Source of the DNA: Chondromyces crocatus
GTDB lineage: Bacteria > Myxococcota_A > Polyangia > Polyangiales > Polyangiaceae
Length of the DNA: 64,000 nucleotides
Assembly (NCBI RefSeq): GCF_001189295.1
Contig: NZ_CP012159.1
Location: 8,478,501 to 8,542,500 of the forward strand
Direction of reading: 5' to 3'
Shown here piece by piece: positions 11,801 through 19,682 of the stretch. The notes under the pieces are model-generated. The model worked only from the letters and a program-made list of their open reading frames with translations. It made no database searches and was not told where the DNA came from. Within the stretch, counting starts at the first letter, position 1. Each line of letters begins with the position of its first letter. A program made the position numbers and the translations under genes.

Positions 11801-12116
11801 TGATGGGCTTCCCCGTCGCCCACAGCTCCCCCTCCCACGCCGCCTCCAGCAGCTCTCCGCCCGGCGAGAGCACCATCCTGCTCCCGGCGAAGATCGCCTC
11901 GTCCTGCGCGTCCCCCGAGCGCACCCACGTCATCATGTCCGTGCCGTTCTGGAACCACCGCCCGCCCCCCGCGAGCGGCTGCCCTGGCAGCACCGGAGCC
12001 CCCCTCGTCCCAGGCGCCACGGGAGACCGCCCCGACGCCCCGACCTCCGGCGCCACGGCGGAACCACAGGCCAGAAGCCCAGCGAAACCAAGCAAGCCGA
12101 GCGCGCGCGCCAGCAT
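8823..12116 (-). CDS. large Asp-box lipoprotein, paralogue 1
   Basis: About 1097 aa from the ATG at 12116; an in-frame GTG at 12137 adds seven residues. Signal peptide [17 protein letters not shown] ends in a good lipobox. Two Asp-box motifs, [12 protein letters not shown] and [11 protein letters not shown], sit at positions matching those of the two downstream paralogues. A Gly/Ala/Ser-Val low-complexity segment ([17 protein letters not shown]) precedes the third quarter of the protein. It is first in the three-gene cluster and is divergent from the nitrilase across about 115 nt, so the promoter for the cluster should lie at 12117-12233. Function unknown; an extracellular binding or structural role is inference from the propeller motifs. 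Confidence 0.85.
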   Translation of the reverse strand: MLARALGLLGFAGLLACGSAVAPEVGASGRSPVAPGTRGAPVLPGQPLAGGGRWFQNGTDMMTWVRSGDAQDEAIFAGSRMVLSPGGELLEAAWEGELWATGKPIIGAIAVAPQLGGGFVHWTREEVFRSSTFTGPLQRVHLGMTRGEVRGARNDLAGVVVFTDRGPRLLPAGASETQPYPEAGVFDAVALDASRAARMDMFGRARVTRDGGRSWSDVSSETGMFVRGLVPGKDAVSLETWMGGIVFGPEGTLGRLDTAYRPRFLGSGKYFQSEPGQRERDFELLPWMWRQSTPVGAAVLGGVRLGDALALAVVSKGGARVSLRTGEASLLSSGWLSDELNCVPQAAGDAVLFLCSWDEQQTFYGSVVLRSEGGQPPVVEKLLSDDGFFAADDRGAVGFVGSCSEKARWVDPNDTSRMEWGEVVPAPVLCVRRRPGDWVERAVELEERQTMVAWVPQRDGGAVAFVTGEAGHPLPPPVGMRRVTAQGGVRVVRVDRVAPEWRIGPPTYGSQAPRGAVSLLVDRRFRVLDDGRVVGWLSAAGSGDTGSSGVSRGVTFGTDGSVVVHPLPANVAGMVVTGDHGLLIDSSGALHETVDHGRSFHAAGRSPVPPSAFTGACSSLGCTFDGVVRLGWSSVVSVGASGAAAVGASGAASAVRAAASGETVASGKVASADGRFSVSPDPGAACRSTVDIDLDQKVEPCRRTGPLLAGQEGAAPRPRLSCTPVGAPAPRPPAALTTEELRNERMNMRAAWGDELVLLRDAKAPPPDENEGAATSEEERRAGAAVRPKSGPVLRTHSLVYRVPFDLGGSVLRLNATEIGQTLGSKSYRRFTAVPLLEASGALSVLLLGEEGEAIVRPGGLTRLPGTEGRRFAEERLTMTPGLALGPDSAVLLVERYHRSALEVHGVGAQRPLFGMGPGRDGFEERLMALARHEDGAQGILVLDGDAPETVGVSRIDALKGPGPVERLAPWSTLTPGSEPACKAKGGWHALVALRPEHALAMEDGALPNVQLARYGIARVRWGRERVCVDALDVQVEETRGGSAGAAQMVMRWGSGAGGALLTSGIIQGLSCTVHPPAQGAGPGDAQARRRPVEVAP

Positions 12117-12233
12117 CGACGGGACGCAACGTACCACCGGGTCACCCCGCCCGGTCCAGCCGCGTCACACCCGCGCTCGTCCTCCCGTCCCCCGTTGACC
12201 CACCGAGGCGCCCCCCTCACCGTGCCCGCTGCC

Positions 12234-13190
12234 ATGCCCCCCTTCACTGCCGCCGTCGTCCAGGCCGCCAGCGTCGCCTTCGACACCGAGGCCACGCTCG
12301 CCAAGCTGCACCGCCTCGCCGCCGAGGCCGCCGCGAGAGGCGCCCGCCTCGCCGTCTTCCCCGAAGCCTTCGTCGCTGGCTACCCCCGCGGCCTCGACTT
12401 CGGCGCCCGCATCGGCCAGCGCACCGCGGAAGGCCGCGAGGACTTCCGGCGCTACTTCGAGAGCGCCATCCCCGTCCCCGGCCCCGAGACCGAGCGCATC
12501 GGCGAGGCCGCGCGCGCCCATCGCCTGCACCTCGTCGTCGGCGTCATCGAGCGCGACGGCGGCACCCTCTACTGCACCGTGATCTTCGTCGGCCCCGACG
12601 GCACCTTGCTCGGCAAGCACCGCAAGCTCATGCCCACCGCGATGGAGCGCCTCATCTGGGGCTTCGGCGACGGCTCCACCCTCACCGCCGTCGACACCGC
12701 GCTGGGCCGCCTGGGTGCCGTGATCTGCTGGGAGAACTACATGCCGCTCCTGCGCATGGCCATGTACGCGAAGGGCGTGGAACTCTACTGCGCCCCCACT
12801 GCCGACGGCCGCAAGACCTGGCTCCCCACGATGCAGCACATCGCCATGGAAGGCCGCTGCTTCGTGCTCTCCTGCAACCAGTTCGCCCGCCGCCGCGACT
12901 ACCCCGACGACCACGCCGCCATCCAGGGCGACGACCCCGAGACCGTGATGTCCGACGGCGGAAGCTGCATCGTGAGCCCCCTCGGCGAAGTGCTCGCCGG
13001 CCCCTGCTGGGGCGAAGAAGCGATCCTCACCGCCGAGATCGACCTCGCCGAGATCGCGCGCGGGAAGTTCGATCTCGACGTCGCCGGCCACTACGCCCGC
13101 CCCGACGTGTTCCAGCTCCAGGTGAACGAGCGCCCGCAGACCCCGGTGGTGACCCACCGCGGGACGCCGGACGATCCGTTCGGCACCTGA
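12234..13190 (+). CDS. nitrilase-family amidohydrolase (nitrile hydrolase type)
   Basis: 318 aa, the usual nitrilase length. The carbon-nitrogen hydrolase triad is complete: Glu44 in VFPEAF, Lys131 in GKHRKLMPT and Cys165 in VICWENYMP. The CWENYMP context is typical of true nitrilases (branch 1), which convert nitriles to carboxylic acids plus ammonia, rather than of amidases. No signal peptide is seen, so it is cytoplasmic; nitrilases commonly form spiral homo-oligomers. The ATG at 12234 gives the canonical [11 protein letters not shown] start; a GTG at 12222 is possible. It is divergent from the large lipoprotein cluster and followed two bases after its stop by a hairpin. Family certain; substrate unknown. 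Confidence 0.95.
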   Translation: MPPFTAAVVQAASVAFDTEATLAKLHRLAAEAAARGARLAVFPEAFVAGYPRGLDFGARIGQRTAEGREDFRRYFESAIPVPGPETERIGEAARAHRLHLVVGVIERDGGTLYCTVIFVGPDGTLLGKHRKLMPTAMERLIWGFGDGSTLTAVDTALGRLGAVICWENYMPLLRMAMYAKGVELYCAPTADGRKTWLPTMQHIAMEGRCFVLSCNQFARRRDYPDDHAAIQGDDPETVMSDGGSCIVSPLGEVLAGPCWGEEAILTAEIDLAEIARGKFDLDVAGHYARPDVFQLQVNERPQTPVVTHRGTPDDPFGT

Positions 13191-13191
13191 G

Positions 13192-13208
13192 GGAGCAGCG
13201 CCTGCTCC
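13192..13208. terminator. hairpin between convergent genes, probable bidirectional terminator
   Basis: Perfect inverted repeat GGAGCAG / CTGCTCC with a 3-nt loop, beginning two bases after the nitrilase stop codon and about 100 nt past the end of the minus-strand lipoprotein gene. There is no T-run, as is common in very GC-rich genomes. Confidence 0.5.
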
Positions 13209-13242
13209 AGCAGGCCCCCCACGCCAACCTCACGGCGTCACG

Positions 13243-13296
13243 ACCTGCCGCGCATGCGTCACCTGCCGCGCATGCGTCACCTGCCGCGCATGCGTC
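13243..13296. repeat. three perfect 18-bp tandem repeats
   Basis: Three exact copies of acctgccgcgcatgcgtc in tandem, followed by a degenerate fourth. They lie between the nitrilase hairpin and the 3' end of the lipoprotein gene at 13313. They contain the palindrome GCGCATGCG. No gene covers them convincingly. Confidence 0.8.
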
Positions 13297-13312
13297 ACCC
13301 GCTGCACGCGCA

Positions 13313-13729
13313 TCACCTCCGGCTCATCCCGGCGCCACCTCCCCCTGGCGGAGGCCCTCCGGGACGACCGCTGGGCAAGCACGCCAGGCGCGTGTCGTTC
13401 TCGGGCACCTTGCACGTCCCCTGATGCGCGCGATCCCCGTGGGAGACCGAGCACGGTGCGCTCGCCGCCTGGTTCTGGCACGCCTGGAAAGCCTCGTCCG
13501 GCAGCGCTCGCTGACCGTGCGGCCCACCCCCTTGGCGATGCGCGCCACCGCTCTCCTGTCCGGGGCCACCATCCGCCGCGCGCACCGGCGGATCCACGTC
13601 GCCAGCACGCGGTTGCATGACCGGGCGACCGCTGCACCCGGCCACGAGCGACAGGAGACCGAGCACCACGACACCATCACAGAGCGCGGCGGGAGAGAGA
13701 GCACGAACGGGGTGGAGACGAGCTGGCAC
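13313..13729 (-). CDS. small secreted lipoprotein with paired Cys motifs
   Basis: 138 aa. Signal peptide with hydrophobic core VVVLGLLSLVAGC gives a good lipobox (LVAGC). After a Gly/Asp-rich linker, the C-terminal half carries EAFQACQNQ, SAPCSVSHGD, GTCKVPE and TRLACLPSG, a spacing of Cys residues I associate with small myxobacterial Cys-rich repeats, followed by a Gly/Pro-rich tail. It is probably exported to the envelope. It faces the nitrilase convergently. An overlapping minus frame (13324-13761) is Arg/Trp-rich and looks like a shadow. Function unknown. Confidence 0.7.
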   Translation of the reverse strand: MPARLHPVRALSPAALCDGVVVLGLLSLVAGCSGRPVMQPRAGDVDPPVRAADGGPGQESGGAHRQGGGPHGQRALPDEAFQACQNQAASAPCSVSHGDRAHQGTCKVPENDTRLACLPSGRPGGPPPGGGGAGMSRR

Positions 13730-13930
13730 GGAGAGGCTCCTCGCAAAGGGGTGACGCTCACCCGTCGATCACCGTGCCCTGCCTCCGTGAACCGCGTGCA
13801 GCGCTCCTGTGAGCACGTGTTAAGGGCGCTGGTAGGTCAGGCAGAGAAGCGCTGGGCCACACGGCGCCCCCGATGAGCCACCTCTGGTCTGCCAGCGATC
13901 CCACCCATCGCGCCTCCCACCGGCATGCGC

Positions 13931-14545
13931 CTACGGAATCGGCACGGGGGGTTTGAGGTTCGGATCTGGTGACGGTCCCGGCACATGACGCCCGCAACTG
14001 CGCCCTGGAAACTCTTTGGGTCTTCCAAAAAAATCGCAGGTGGGAGCGCCCATCGCTTCCCTGCACTCCGCATCCGAAACGCAGGATCGGCAACGGCCCT
14101 CCAGGCAGAGGTAGGCCCCGCACGGGTGAAGCGTGGGCACGGCTTCACAGGCCCGCCCGTATGCTGCCCTCGTCGTGTTGAGCGGAGCACAGCGCCCGCG
14201 ATCACAGAAGCCATCTCCGCACTCCCCGTCGCTCTTGCAAGCGCGATCGGGAACGTTTCGCGATGGTTCCAGCGGAGGCTCCGGGAGTACCGTCCCGAGT
14301 GTGGGTTCCGGCGAGCCCGGTGGCGGCGGGCCTGGATCCGTGTCCAGAGGGGCGTCCGAGGAGGCTGTGCCTGGATGGCCCATCACTCCCCGAGGCGCCT
14401 CTTGCGTCGGCATGCACGACGCAAGGGAGGCCAGGAGCAGACCTCTCCAGGCGTGCCGTGAACGCCCACGAGCAGGTCGATGTCCGACCTCGACTCCGGC
14501 TCGCGGCGTCACCGCCAGCCCCCGAAGCAGCCGTCTCAAGACCAT
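13931..14545 (-). CDS. Cys-rich putative lipoprotein
   Basis: 204 aa as the longest frame. The first 30 residues are Arg-rich; the probable signal is WRGLLLASLASC with a LASC lipobox, so the true start may lie further downstream. A Pro/Gly/Ser-rich linker leads to a compact Cys module: ACKSDGECGDGFCDRGRC, then ACEAVPTLHPCGAYLCLEGRCRSC, then SDAECREAMGAPTCD. The repeated C-x5-C-x4-C-x4-C pattern resembles small disulfide-knotted repeats found in myxobacterial surface proteins. It lies 200 nt upstream of another small lipoprotein gene, same strand. Function unknown; export probable. Confidence 0.7.
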   Translation of the reverse strand: MVLRRLLRGLAVTPRAGVEVGHRPARGRSRHAWRGLLLASLASCMPTQEAPRGVMGHPGTASSDAPLDTDPGPPPPGSPEPTLGTVLPEPPLEPSRNVPDRACKSDGECGDGFCDRGRCAPLNTTRAAYGRACEAVPTLHPCGAYLCLEGRCRSCVSDAECREAMGAPTCDFFGRPKEFPGRSCGRHVPGPSPDPNLKPPVPIP

Positions 14546-14684
14546 CGTGTTTCATTGACGCTGCTGTGGCATTCGACGCCATTGAGCATGCATTGCCAGG
14601 CAACGACACACGGACCTGACCCGCCGCAGCTATCGGACGCGGCATCATGCGATATCATCCGACTCCCGTGAAAGCTGCGCGCCC

Positions 14685-15788
14685 GTGAATCTTCCGGCCT
14701 CCCTCCCCCTCGCGCTCCCGCTCCTCACCGCGCTGCTCGCCGCCGCCTGTGGCGGAGGCTCTGCTCCTCTCCCCGAGCATCCAGGTCACTCCACCGTCCG
14801 CGAGCGCCCCCCGGTCGCTTCGTCGTCTCCCGACCCATCGCCTTCGCTCCAGCCCACGACCGTCCGCTGCGGCGAGCACGTCGGTCACCTCGCGCTCACC
14901 CCGCCCACGATCACGCGCGATGCGCCGGGCCCGTCGTTCGAGAACGTGCGCGCCTGGATAACGCACCTCACGCAGCCCAGCTTGAAAGGCCGGGCCGCGG
15001 GCACGCCCGAGAGCGGACGGGTCGCGCACCTCCTGGCCGACGCCCTCGTCTCGCTCCAGCTCGTGGCCGCAGCGGGCGACGGCGATGCTTGCCAGTCGTT
15101 CCCGCTGACCGGCGGACGCGATCGGAAGGGCCATCGCGACCAGAACGTCGTCGTCAGCACGCCCGTCGACGACGCCGCCGCCACCAGGACGGTGATCGTC
15201 GGGGCGCATTACGATGCGCTCGGGGTCGACGCGGCCGGCGTGATCCATCCAGGCGCCGACGACAACGCTTCGGGCGTCGCCGCGCTGCTGGAGATCGCGC
15301 GCCTCGCACGTCCGGCGGGCGTCCGGCTGGTCTTCGTGGCGTTCGGTGCGGAGGAGCTGGGGACGGTGGGCTCCAGGCACTTCGTCGCGAACCCGCCCGT
15401 GCCGCTGGAGCAGGTCGAGCTGATGATCAACCTCGACATGGTCGGGCGCCCCTTCCTGGACGGGCAGAGCCTCCGCTGGCTGATCGGCGCGCCTGCGAAC
15501 GCCATGGGGTACGTCGTCTCGGCGCGTGGGCAGGCCCGCGTCACGGCGCTGATCGAGGGCGCCGCCCGAGAGACGAAGACCTCCTTGTTCGGCCTCCCCG
15601 AGGCGATCCTGCGCGGCTCGGGGTTCACGTCGGACAGCGTGCCGTTCAGTGACAGCGTACCCACCCTCTTTCTGTCGACGTCGATGCACGACGACTACCA
15701 CCTGCCCTCGGACACGGCCGACAAGATCGATGTGCACCAGGTCACCCGGGCCATCGCCCTGGTGGTGGCGATCTTGAATACACTCTGA
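14685..15788 (+). CDS. M28-family zinc metallopeptidase, lipoprotein
   Basis: 367 aa. Lipoprotein signal LPLLTALLAAACGG with Cys at about residue 22. The M28 (aminopeptidase Y/S-like) zinc-binding set is present: His175 in GAHYDALG, Asp192 in GADDNASG, the Glu pair 223-224 in FGAEELG, Asp251 in INLDMVG, and a late His in DDYHLPSD. Such enzymes usually act as di-zinc aminopeptidases that release N-terminal residues outside the cell. Being lipid-anchored, it would act in the periplasm or at the surface, fitting a predatory or proteolytic lifestyle (inference). A short hairpin (CGCCC/GGGCG at 15804-15816) follows the stop. The gene stands alone. Confidence 0.93.
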   Translation: MNLPASLPLALPLLTALLAAACGGGSAPLPEHPGHSTVRERPPVASSSPDPSPSLQPTTVRCGEHVGHLALTPPTITRDAPGPSFENVRAWITHLTQPSLKGRAAGTPESGRVAHLLADALVSLQLVAAAGDGDACQSFPLTGGRDRKGHRDQNVVVSTPVDDAAATRTVIVGAHYDALGVDAAGVIHPGADDNASGVAALLEIARLARPAGVRLVFVAFGAEELGTVGSRHFVANPPVPLEQVELMINLDMVGRPFLDGQSLRWLIGAPANAMGYVVSARGQARVTALIEGAARETKTSLFGLPEAILRGSGFTSDSVPFSDSVPTLFLSTSMHDDYHLPSDTADKIDVHQVTRAIALVVAILNTL

Positions 15789-15883
15789 GGGACGACGAGC
15801 CTCCGCCCGATGGGCGTCACGGCGCTCCCAGCGCTGCCGTTCCGACTGGATGAGGCGCTGCGACCCCGGGAAATCGGCCGCTC

Positions 15884-16150
15884 CACGTGCGAAATCCCGC
15901 TTCCTGGGCCCGGCGGAGGTCTGTGCTCCTGCGAGGTCGCCGATCCTGAGGGGAACGGCCGGCTTCGCACCTGCGAAGTCGGCCAGGGAGCGGAGGATCC
16001 GCGACTCACCCCCTGTGTAATCGCAAATCCCGCACTGCTTCCCGACCCTCCCACCTGTGCGATCGCCCATCCTGCACGCGCCGGACCGCTCACCCCCTGC
16101 GAAGTCGACCTCTCCGCAGAGGGAGGGCGCCCGCACAGGTGCGAAGGTCG
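15884..16150. repeat. 42-bp tandem repeat array, six copies plus a partial
   Basis: A conserved core close to cacctgcgaagtcgcc recurs at an exact 42-nt period; its TG(C/T) falls at 15888, 15930, 15972, 16014, 16056, 16098 and 16140. Cores are well conserved while the 25-nt intervals between them diverge strongly. The array lies between the convergent M28 peptidase and Uma2 genes. Because 42 is divisible by three, all frames stay open across it (for example a plus frame with Cys every 14 residues), but none has a convincing start, end or family match. I treat it as non-coding. It is not CRISPR-like: cores are too short and intervals too regular. Confidence 0.8.
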
Positions 16151-16252
16151 AGGTTGCGACCTCCGGAGCAGGTTGGTGCCTTCCCGCGCAGGCTGGAGAG
16201 GTCGGCAGCGAGGCCCGGCAGACGTGGGCCGATGGAGCCCCGGGCAGCCGCC

Positions 16253-16855
16253 TCAGCCTTCGCTGGGCTGCGGCGCCTGGGGCATCCCGTCCCACAGGAT
16301 CGTGAGCGGCAGGTCGATGGCGTCGAAGGGCGCCGCGCGAACGACGTCGTCGCCCTTGACCAGCAGCTCGGTCTCCCAGCGCTTTCGAGGGCCCAGGTGC
16401 TGGACCTCGAAGGTGCGCTTGATGGGGTCGATGAGCCAGACCCAGGTCACGCCTTCGCGGGCGTAGACCGGGAGCTTGTCGAAGCGGTCATCGGTCGCCG
16501 TGCTCGGGGAGAGGACCTCGCAGACCCAGTCCGGGGGGAGAGAGACCGCCGCCGTGCTGGGTCGGGTGGGCATCCGCTCGCGACGCCAGCCGGCGAGGTC
16601 GGGCACGAGCACGTCGCCATCCAGGTGAAGCTCGGGCTCGTCGAAGACCCACCAGCCACCAGGGCCATCCAGACCGAACTGGAAGGGCCGGACGAGAAGA
16701 CCCCCCAGCGCGGAGGACGCTACCGTATGCGGCATGGCGGGGCGCGGCGACATGAAGAGGGTGCCCGCGATGATCTCCCCGACCATGTGCGGAGGTACAG
16801 CCTCGAGATCGGCGTACGTGGCTGCTACCGGTCGTTTTTTTGCCGGCTCGGCCAT
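16253..16855 (-). CDS. Uma2 family (DUF820) restriction-endonuclease-like protein
   Basis: 200 aa, the family's usual size. Matches Uma2/DUF820: start MVGEIIAGTLFMSPRP, then HTVASSALGGLLV, DVLVPDLAGWRRER, VCEVLSPSTATDDRFDKLPVYAREGV and VWLIDPIKRTFEV. The PD-(D/E)xK-type core is visible as Asp in VPDLAGW, Glu in CEVLSPST and Lys in DKLPVYA. The biochemical role of Uma2 proteins is unproven; they are abundant in cyanobacteria and myxobacteria and often multiply in genomes. A fragment of a second copy of this family lies near 46941-47030. It stands alone and faces the 42-bp repeat array. Confidence 0.9.
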   Translation of the reverse strand: MAEPAKKRPVAATYADLEAVPPHMVGEIIAGTLFMSPRPAMPHTVASSALGGLLVRPFQFGLDGPGGWWVFDEPELHLDGDVLVPDLAGWRRERMPTRPSTAAVSLPPDWVCEVLSPSTATDDRFDKLPVYAREGVTWVWLIDPIKRTFEVQHLGPRKRWETELLVKGDDVVRAAPFDAIDLPLTILWDGMPQAPQPSEG

Positions 16856-17230
16856 TCCAGTCTCCGGGGTAGTTCTCTCATCCCTTCTTCACACTCTACA
16901 CAAAGTGGTCGACTGCACCCGTGAAACGCGCGCGCTTCGGCCAATCCCTCGTGCATTGCGGAGATGGGCTCGTCATTTCCATCGGTCGAGGGTCGTCCTC
17001 ACGACAAATGCATGCCGCGCTCATGGGTCGGATCTCGAACGACCCCAGCGGCACGTCCCGGGGTCGATGCACACCGCCCGCTGCGCTCCGCGCGTCGTGC
17101 CGACGATGCGCTGGCACCGCTCGGGCGCCGCCGACGCGATCGGCGACGCCAGCAAGACGAACCTGGACAGGCACCGAGACGAGCTTCGACAGGAGACGGT
17201 GAGCGCGTGGCCGGGCGCCGCGCGGCGGGC
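16856..17230. other. intergenic region without recognised gene
   Basis: 375 nt between two minus-strand genes. Open frames crossing it are extensions of shadow frames. It should contain the promoter of the Uma2 gene, but I cannot point to a convincing -35/-10 pair. Confidence 0.5.
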
Positions 17231-18910
17231 TCAGTCTTCGAAGACACCGACGCTGGCCAGGTCGCGGTGGAGCAGGTGGACCTTCAGGATGGCCGCGAAG
17301 GGGCGGAAGCCGAGGGCTTCGTAAGCGTGCAGGAGCAGCGACCCGGCCTCGTCGCGCAGGGCGTCGTCGTCGCACCAGTGCAGGTAGAGGCCGAGGGCGT
17401 GGGCGTAGGCGGGGCGGCCTTCGGCGAGCTCGCGGCGGGCTTCGGCGATGTAGGTCTTCAGGGTGTCGGTGTCCGGGTCCTCGCTGTGGAGGAAGCTGAA
17501 GCCGGGGACCTTGTCCGGGACCGGGCCGGTGTCGGGCCGGAGGGCGAGGCGGGGGCTGCCGACGGGGTTGCGCTCGGTGCGAGGCCAGGGGCACAAGGGC
17601 TCGTCTTCGGGAGGCTGCTCGGCGTCGAAGGTGTCGAGGGCGTCGAGGTGGGCCTGGATGACGCGCAGCGCACGCAGCTGGTTGCGGTAGAAGCGCAGGT
17701 TCTCCTCGCTCTCGCCGTCGTCGTCGAGGTGCTCCAGGCTCTCGCGGAGGGCGTCGTCGAACGTGGCGCGGAGGAAGTCGGCGATCTCGGGCTCCTCCGC
17801 GAGCCAGGTCTCCGCGGAGTCGCGGGCGTAGTTGCTGGCGATGACCGGGAAGTGGTCGGGGCTGTCGTACCAGAAGCCCCAGTGCTTGCCGTCGGAGTTG
17901 CCGCTCAGGAAGGTGACGAACTGCGGCGCGTCGCGGCGGTAGCGCATGTCGAGGCGCGGATCGAGGGGGCCTTCGGCGCCCGGGGGGACCTGGTCCTCGT
18001 CGTGAAGGCGCGCGGCGTCCTTGGTCTTGCGCTGGAGGGCGTCTGGCAAGAACCACTCGGAGAGGCCTGACAGGCGCATGCCGAGGGCGCTGTCGGTCCA
18101 CGCGTGGGAGCGGCTCCGGCCCGGCTGGCACGCGATGTAGTGCTCCGGCGGGTCCTCGGGCAGCTCGCCGAGCGCAGCGAAGAGCGCGGAGAGGTAGGCG
18201 AGGCCTCGGGGGAGCTTCAGGCCGTAAGTCGCCTCATAGTGGTCTCGGACGCTCGGGAACCGGGCGTAGGCCGCCTCGGCGTGGCGAGCGACGCGCGCGG
18301 CGAGGGCCTCCGGATCGTCGATGCCGAGCGAGGCGGCGTAGTCGTCCCAGCCTTCGTCCGGGGGGAGCGTCGCTTCCACGGTCGGCGCCACGGGGACGGG
18401 CCGGACGAGGGCGGCGTGCTCGGGGAAGACGCACTCCAGCGCGCCGGCCCACTCGGCGGTCCGCTCGTCGAAGGCGTCGAGGAGGGCGCGCCAGTCGTCC
18501 CTGGCGAGCGTCGCGCGGTCGATGAGGAGCAGGTCCTTGGCCTCGCTGCCGGCGAAGGTCTGTTCCCCCTTCGAGGACTGCTGCCGGACGGTGGCGCGAA
18601 GGCCTTCGTCGCTCCAGAGGGGCTTGTCGGTGGGGGCGTGGAGCGTGAACACGGCCACGATGCCGCTGTCCTCGACGCGGATCGGGAAGCGGGCGAGGAA
18701 GTCGTGGATGCGGCGCAAGGCGGGGCCGAGGTCGACGACCCCAGGGGCGTCCTCGGGCTCGGCGTCGTCGAACATGACGGTCGAGGGTTCGAGGATGACG
18801 GTGCCGCCGGTCGAGAGCTGGAACGCGGGGTGGCCGTCGTCCGAACGGGTGAGGGTCGCCTTGCAGTCCGGGACGAGCAGCGACTGGAGGAGCGTTTCGA
18901 AGAGGAGCAT
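17231..18910 (-). CDS. HPF1-like (DUF2228) protein, bacterial relative of histone PARylation factor 1
   Basis: 559 aa. Residues 1-195 form an N-terminal domain I do not recognise. Residues about 220-548 resemble eukaryotic HPF1, compared from memory: YGLKLPRGL near 229; then RYRRDAPQFVTFLSG (323-337) and HWGFWYDSPDHFPV (343-356), against HPF1 text of the form RFYYDPPEFQT and HMGYFRDSPDEFPV; then GFSFLHSEDPDTDTLKTYIAEA (470-491) against GYRELPETDADLK; and LLLHAYEALGFRPFAAILKVHL (525-546) against [22 protein letters not shown]. Human HPF1 supplies a catalytic Glu (E284) and Y238/R239 for PARP1 binding; here those positions appear as non-Glu and Phe-Ser. The fold is likely shared but the PARP-cofactor chemistry may not be. 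No signal peptide, so cytoplasmic. Stands alone. Confidence 0.75.
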   Translation of the reverse strand: MLLFETLLQSLLVPDCKATLTRSDDGHPAFQLSTGGTVILEPSTVMFDDAEPEDAPGVVDLGPALRRIHDFLARFPIRVEDSGIVAVFTLHAPTDKPLWSDEGLRATVRQQSSKGEQTFAGSEAKDLLLIDRATLARDDWRALLDAFDERTAEWAGALECVFPEHAALVRPVPVAPTVEATLPPDEGWDDYAASLGIDDPEALAARVARHAEAAYARFPSVRDHYEATYGLKLPRGLAYLSALFAALGELPEDPPEHYIACQPGRSRSHAWTDSALGMRLSGLSEWFLPDALQRKTKDAARLHDEDQVPPGAEGPLDPRLDMRYRRDAPQFVTFLSGNSDGKHWGFWYDSPDHFPVIASNYARDSAETWLAEEPEIADFLRATFDDALRESLEHLDDDGESEENLRFYRNQLRALRVIQAHLDALDTFDAEQPPEDEPLCPWPRTERNPVGSPRLALRPDTGPVPDKVPGFSFLHSEDPDTDTLKTYIAEARRELAEGRPAYAHALGLYLHWCDDDALRDEAGSLLLHAYEALGFRPFAAILKVHLLHRDLASVGVFED

Positions 18911-19149
18911 GGACCTCGTGCGAGCGTGCTCTTGGTGTGGGTCGAACCTGACGAACGCGAGGCGGACGCGAGGCGAGCGCGAGGAGGGCGGACCTTACAG
19001 GGGAACGACGAAGCCAGGAACGGGAACCGAACGGGGAGGCCAGGGAAGGGAGGAGAGGGTGCGATGGTGGGCCTCGAAAAATTCTGGTCACAACCGGACC
19101 CTTCGCTGCCTCCAACGCTCCATGCGCGGAGGAACGACCGCTCCACGCC
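18911..19149. other. upstream region of the HPF1-like gene
   Basis: About 240 nt between the divergent HPF1-like gene and the 21-bp repeats. Nothing specific recognised; it should hold the promoter for the minus-strand gene. Confidence 0.4.
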
Positions 19150-19304
19150 ATGAACGACCGCTCCGCGCCATGGACGACATGCTCCGCGCCATGGCCATGG
19201 ACGACATGCTCCGCGCCATGGACGACATGCTCCGCGCCATGGACGACATGCTCCGCGCCATGGACGACGCGCTCCACGCCATGGACGACGATGCGCTCCA
19301 CGCG
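19150..19304 (+). repeat. 21-bp tandem repeats (heptad-coding)
   Basis: Units of atggacgacatgctccgcgcc, four exact copies (starts at 19170, 19197, 19218, 19239), with degenerate copies before (19150) and after (19260 and a 24-nt unit at 19281). A 6-nt spacer separates the first two exact copies. Each unit encodes the heptad Met-Asp-Asp-Met-Leu-Arg-Ala in the frame of the small ORF described separately. Confidence 0.85.
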
Positions 19305-19682
19305 CTCGCCGAACAGGCGCTGGCCGGGGACGAGGCCGCCCAGGAGGCGCTCTGCCGGAGGGTCCCCAGGCTGCTGTACCGAGGAAAGAGCGCAGCGCAC
19401 GAGCGCGAGCCGCGGGACACTGGCATCAGGCTGGGGGTCGCCCAGCGCGACGACGGCGAGATCGGAGCAGGACTCGGGATGCCGTACGTGCGAAAGGAGC
19501 CCCGGCGAGGGGCTGCTGGAGGGTGCGTGCTGCGCTCTTGCCGCACTGCTCCATGGGCCACGGGAGGTTGCGGCCGCACGGGGGATAGGGCACGCGCGGT
19601 GTCCACATGGCAGCGACGCCCTCCCCCACCTCGCCCGACGATCAGCGCCCCGAGGATCGCGACAATGCGCGCGATGACGTGA
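19170..19682 (+). pseudogene. heptad-repeat small ORF with ECF sigma-like segment, probably a remnant
   Basis: The frame gives six heptad-like units (MDDMLRA and variants), then ALHALAEQALAGDEAAQEAL and CRRVPRLLYR. That second part looks like the first helix of region 2 in ECF sigma factors (typically RALAGDEAAFEALYRRYxPRLYR). The sequence then loses any resemblance to a sigma factor and becomes Arg/Gly-rich, running over the OPT start in another frame to a stop at 19682. Likely a truncated or decayed sigma-factor-like gene, or a small helical protein whose true end is unclear. No ribosome binding site is obvious. The sigma resemblance rests on about 25 residues. Confidence 0.35.

Noticed and set aside
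8892-13190. A plus-strand open frame of 4.3 kb ending with the nitrilase
   Set aside because: Everything before 12234 is antisense to the lipoprotein gene and is Arg/Pro/His-rich with no family resemblance; only the nitrilase part is real.
15884-16150. A CRISPR array
   Set aside because: Cores are short (about 16 nt), strictly 42 nt apart including the intervals, and no cas genes are near; this is an ordinary tandem repeat.
14655-16295. A 546-codon minus-strand frame opposite the M28 peptidase
   Set aside because: Typical high-GC shadow of a well-supported gene; no start signals or family match.
15810-16466. A Cys-every-14-residues protein across the 42-bp repeats
   Set aside because: The frame has no ribosome binding site and runs on antisense into the Uma2 gene; the periodicity follows from the DNA repeat length being divisible by three.
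19150-19677. Alternative frame through the 21-bp repeats (Trp-Thr-Thr-Cys-Ser-Ala-Pro repeats)
   Set aside because: Trp/Cys-rich repeat text is not protein-like; the MDDMLRA frame gives amphipathic heptads and continues into helix-like sequence.
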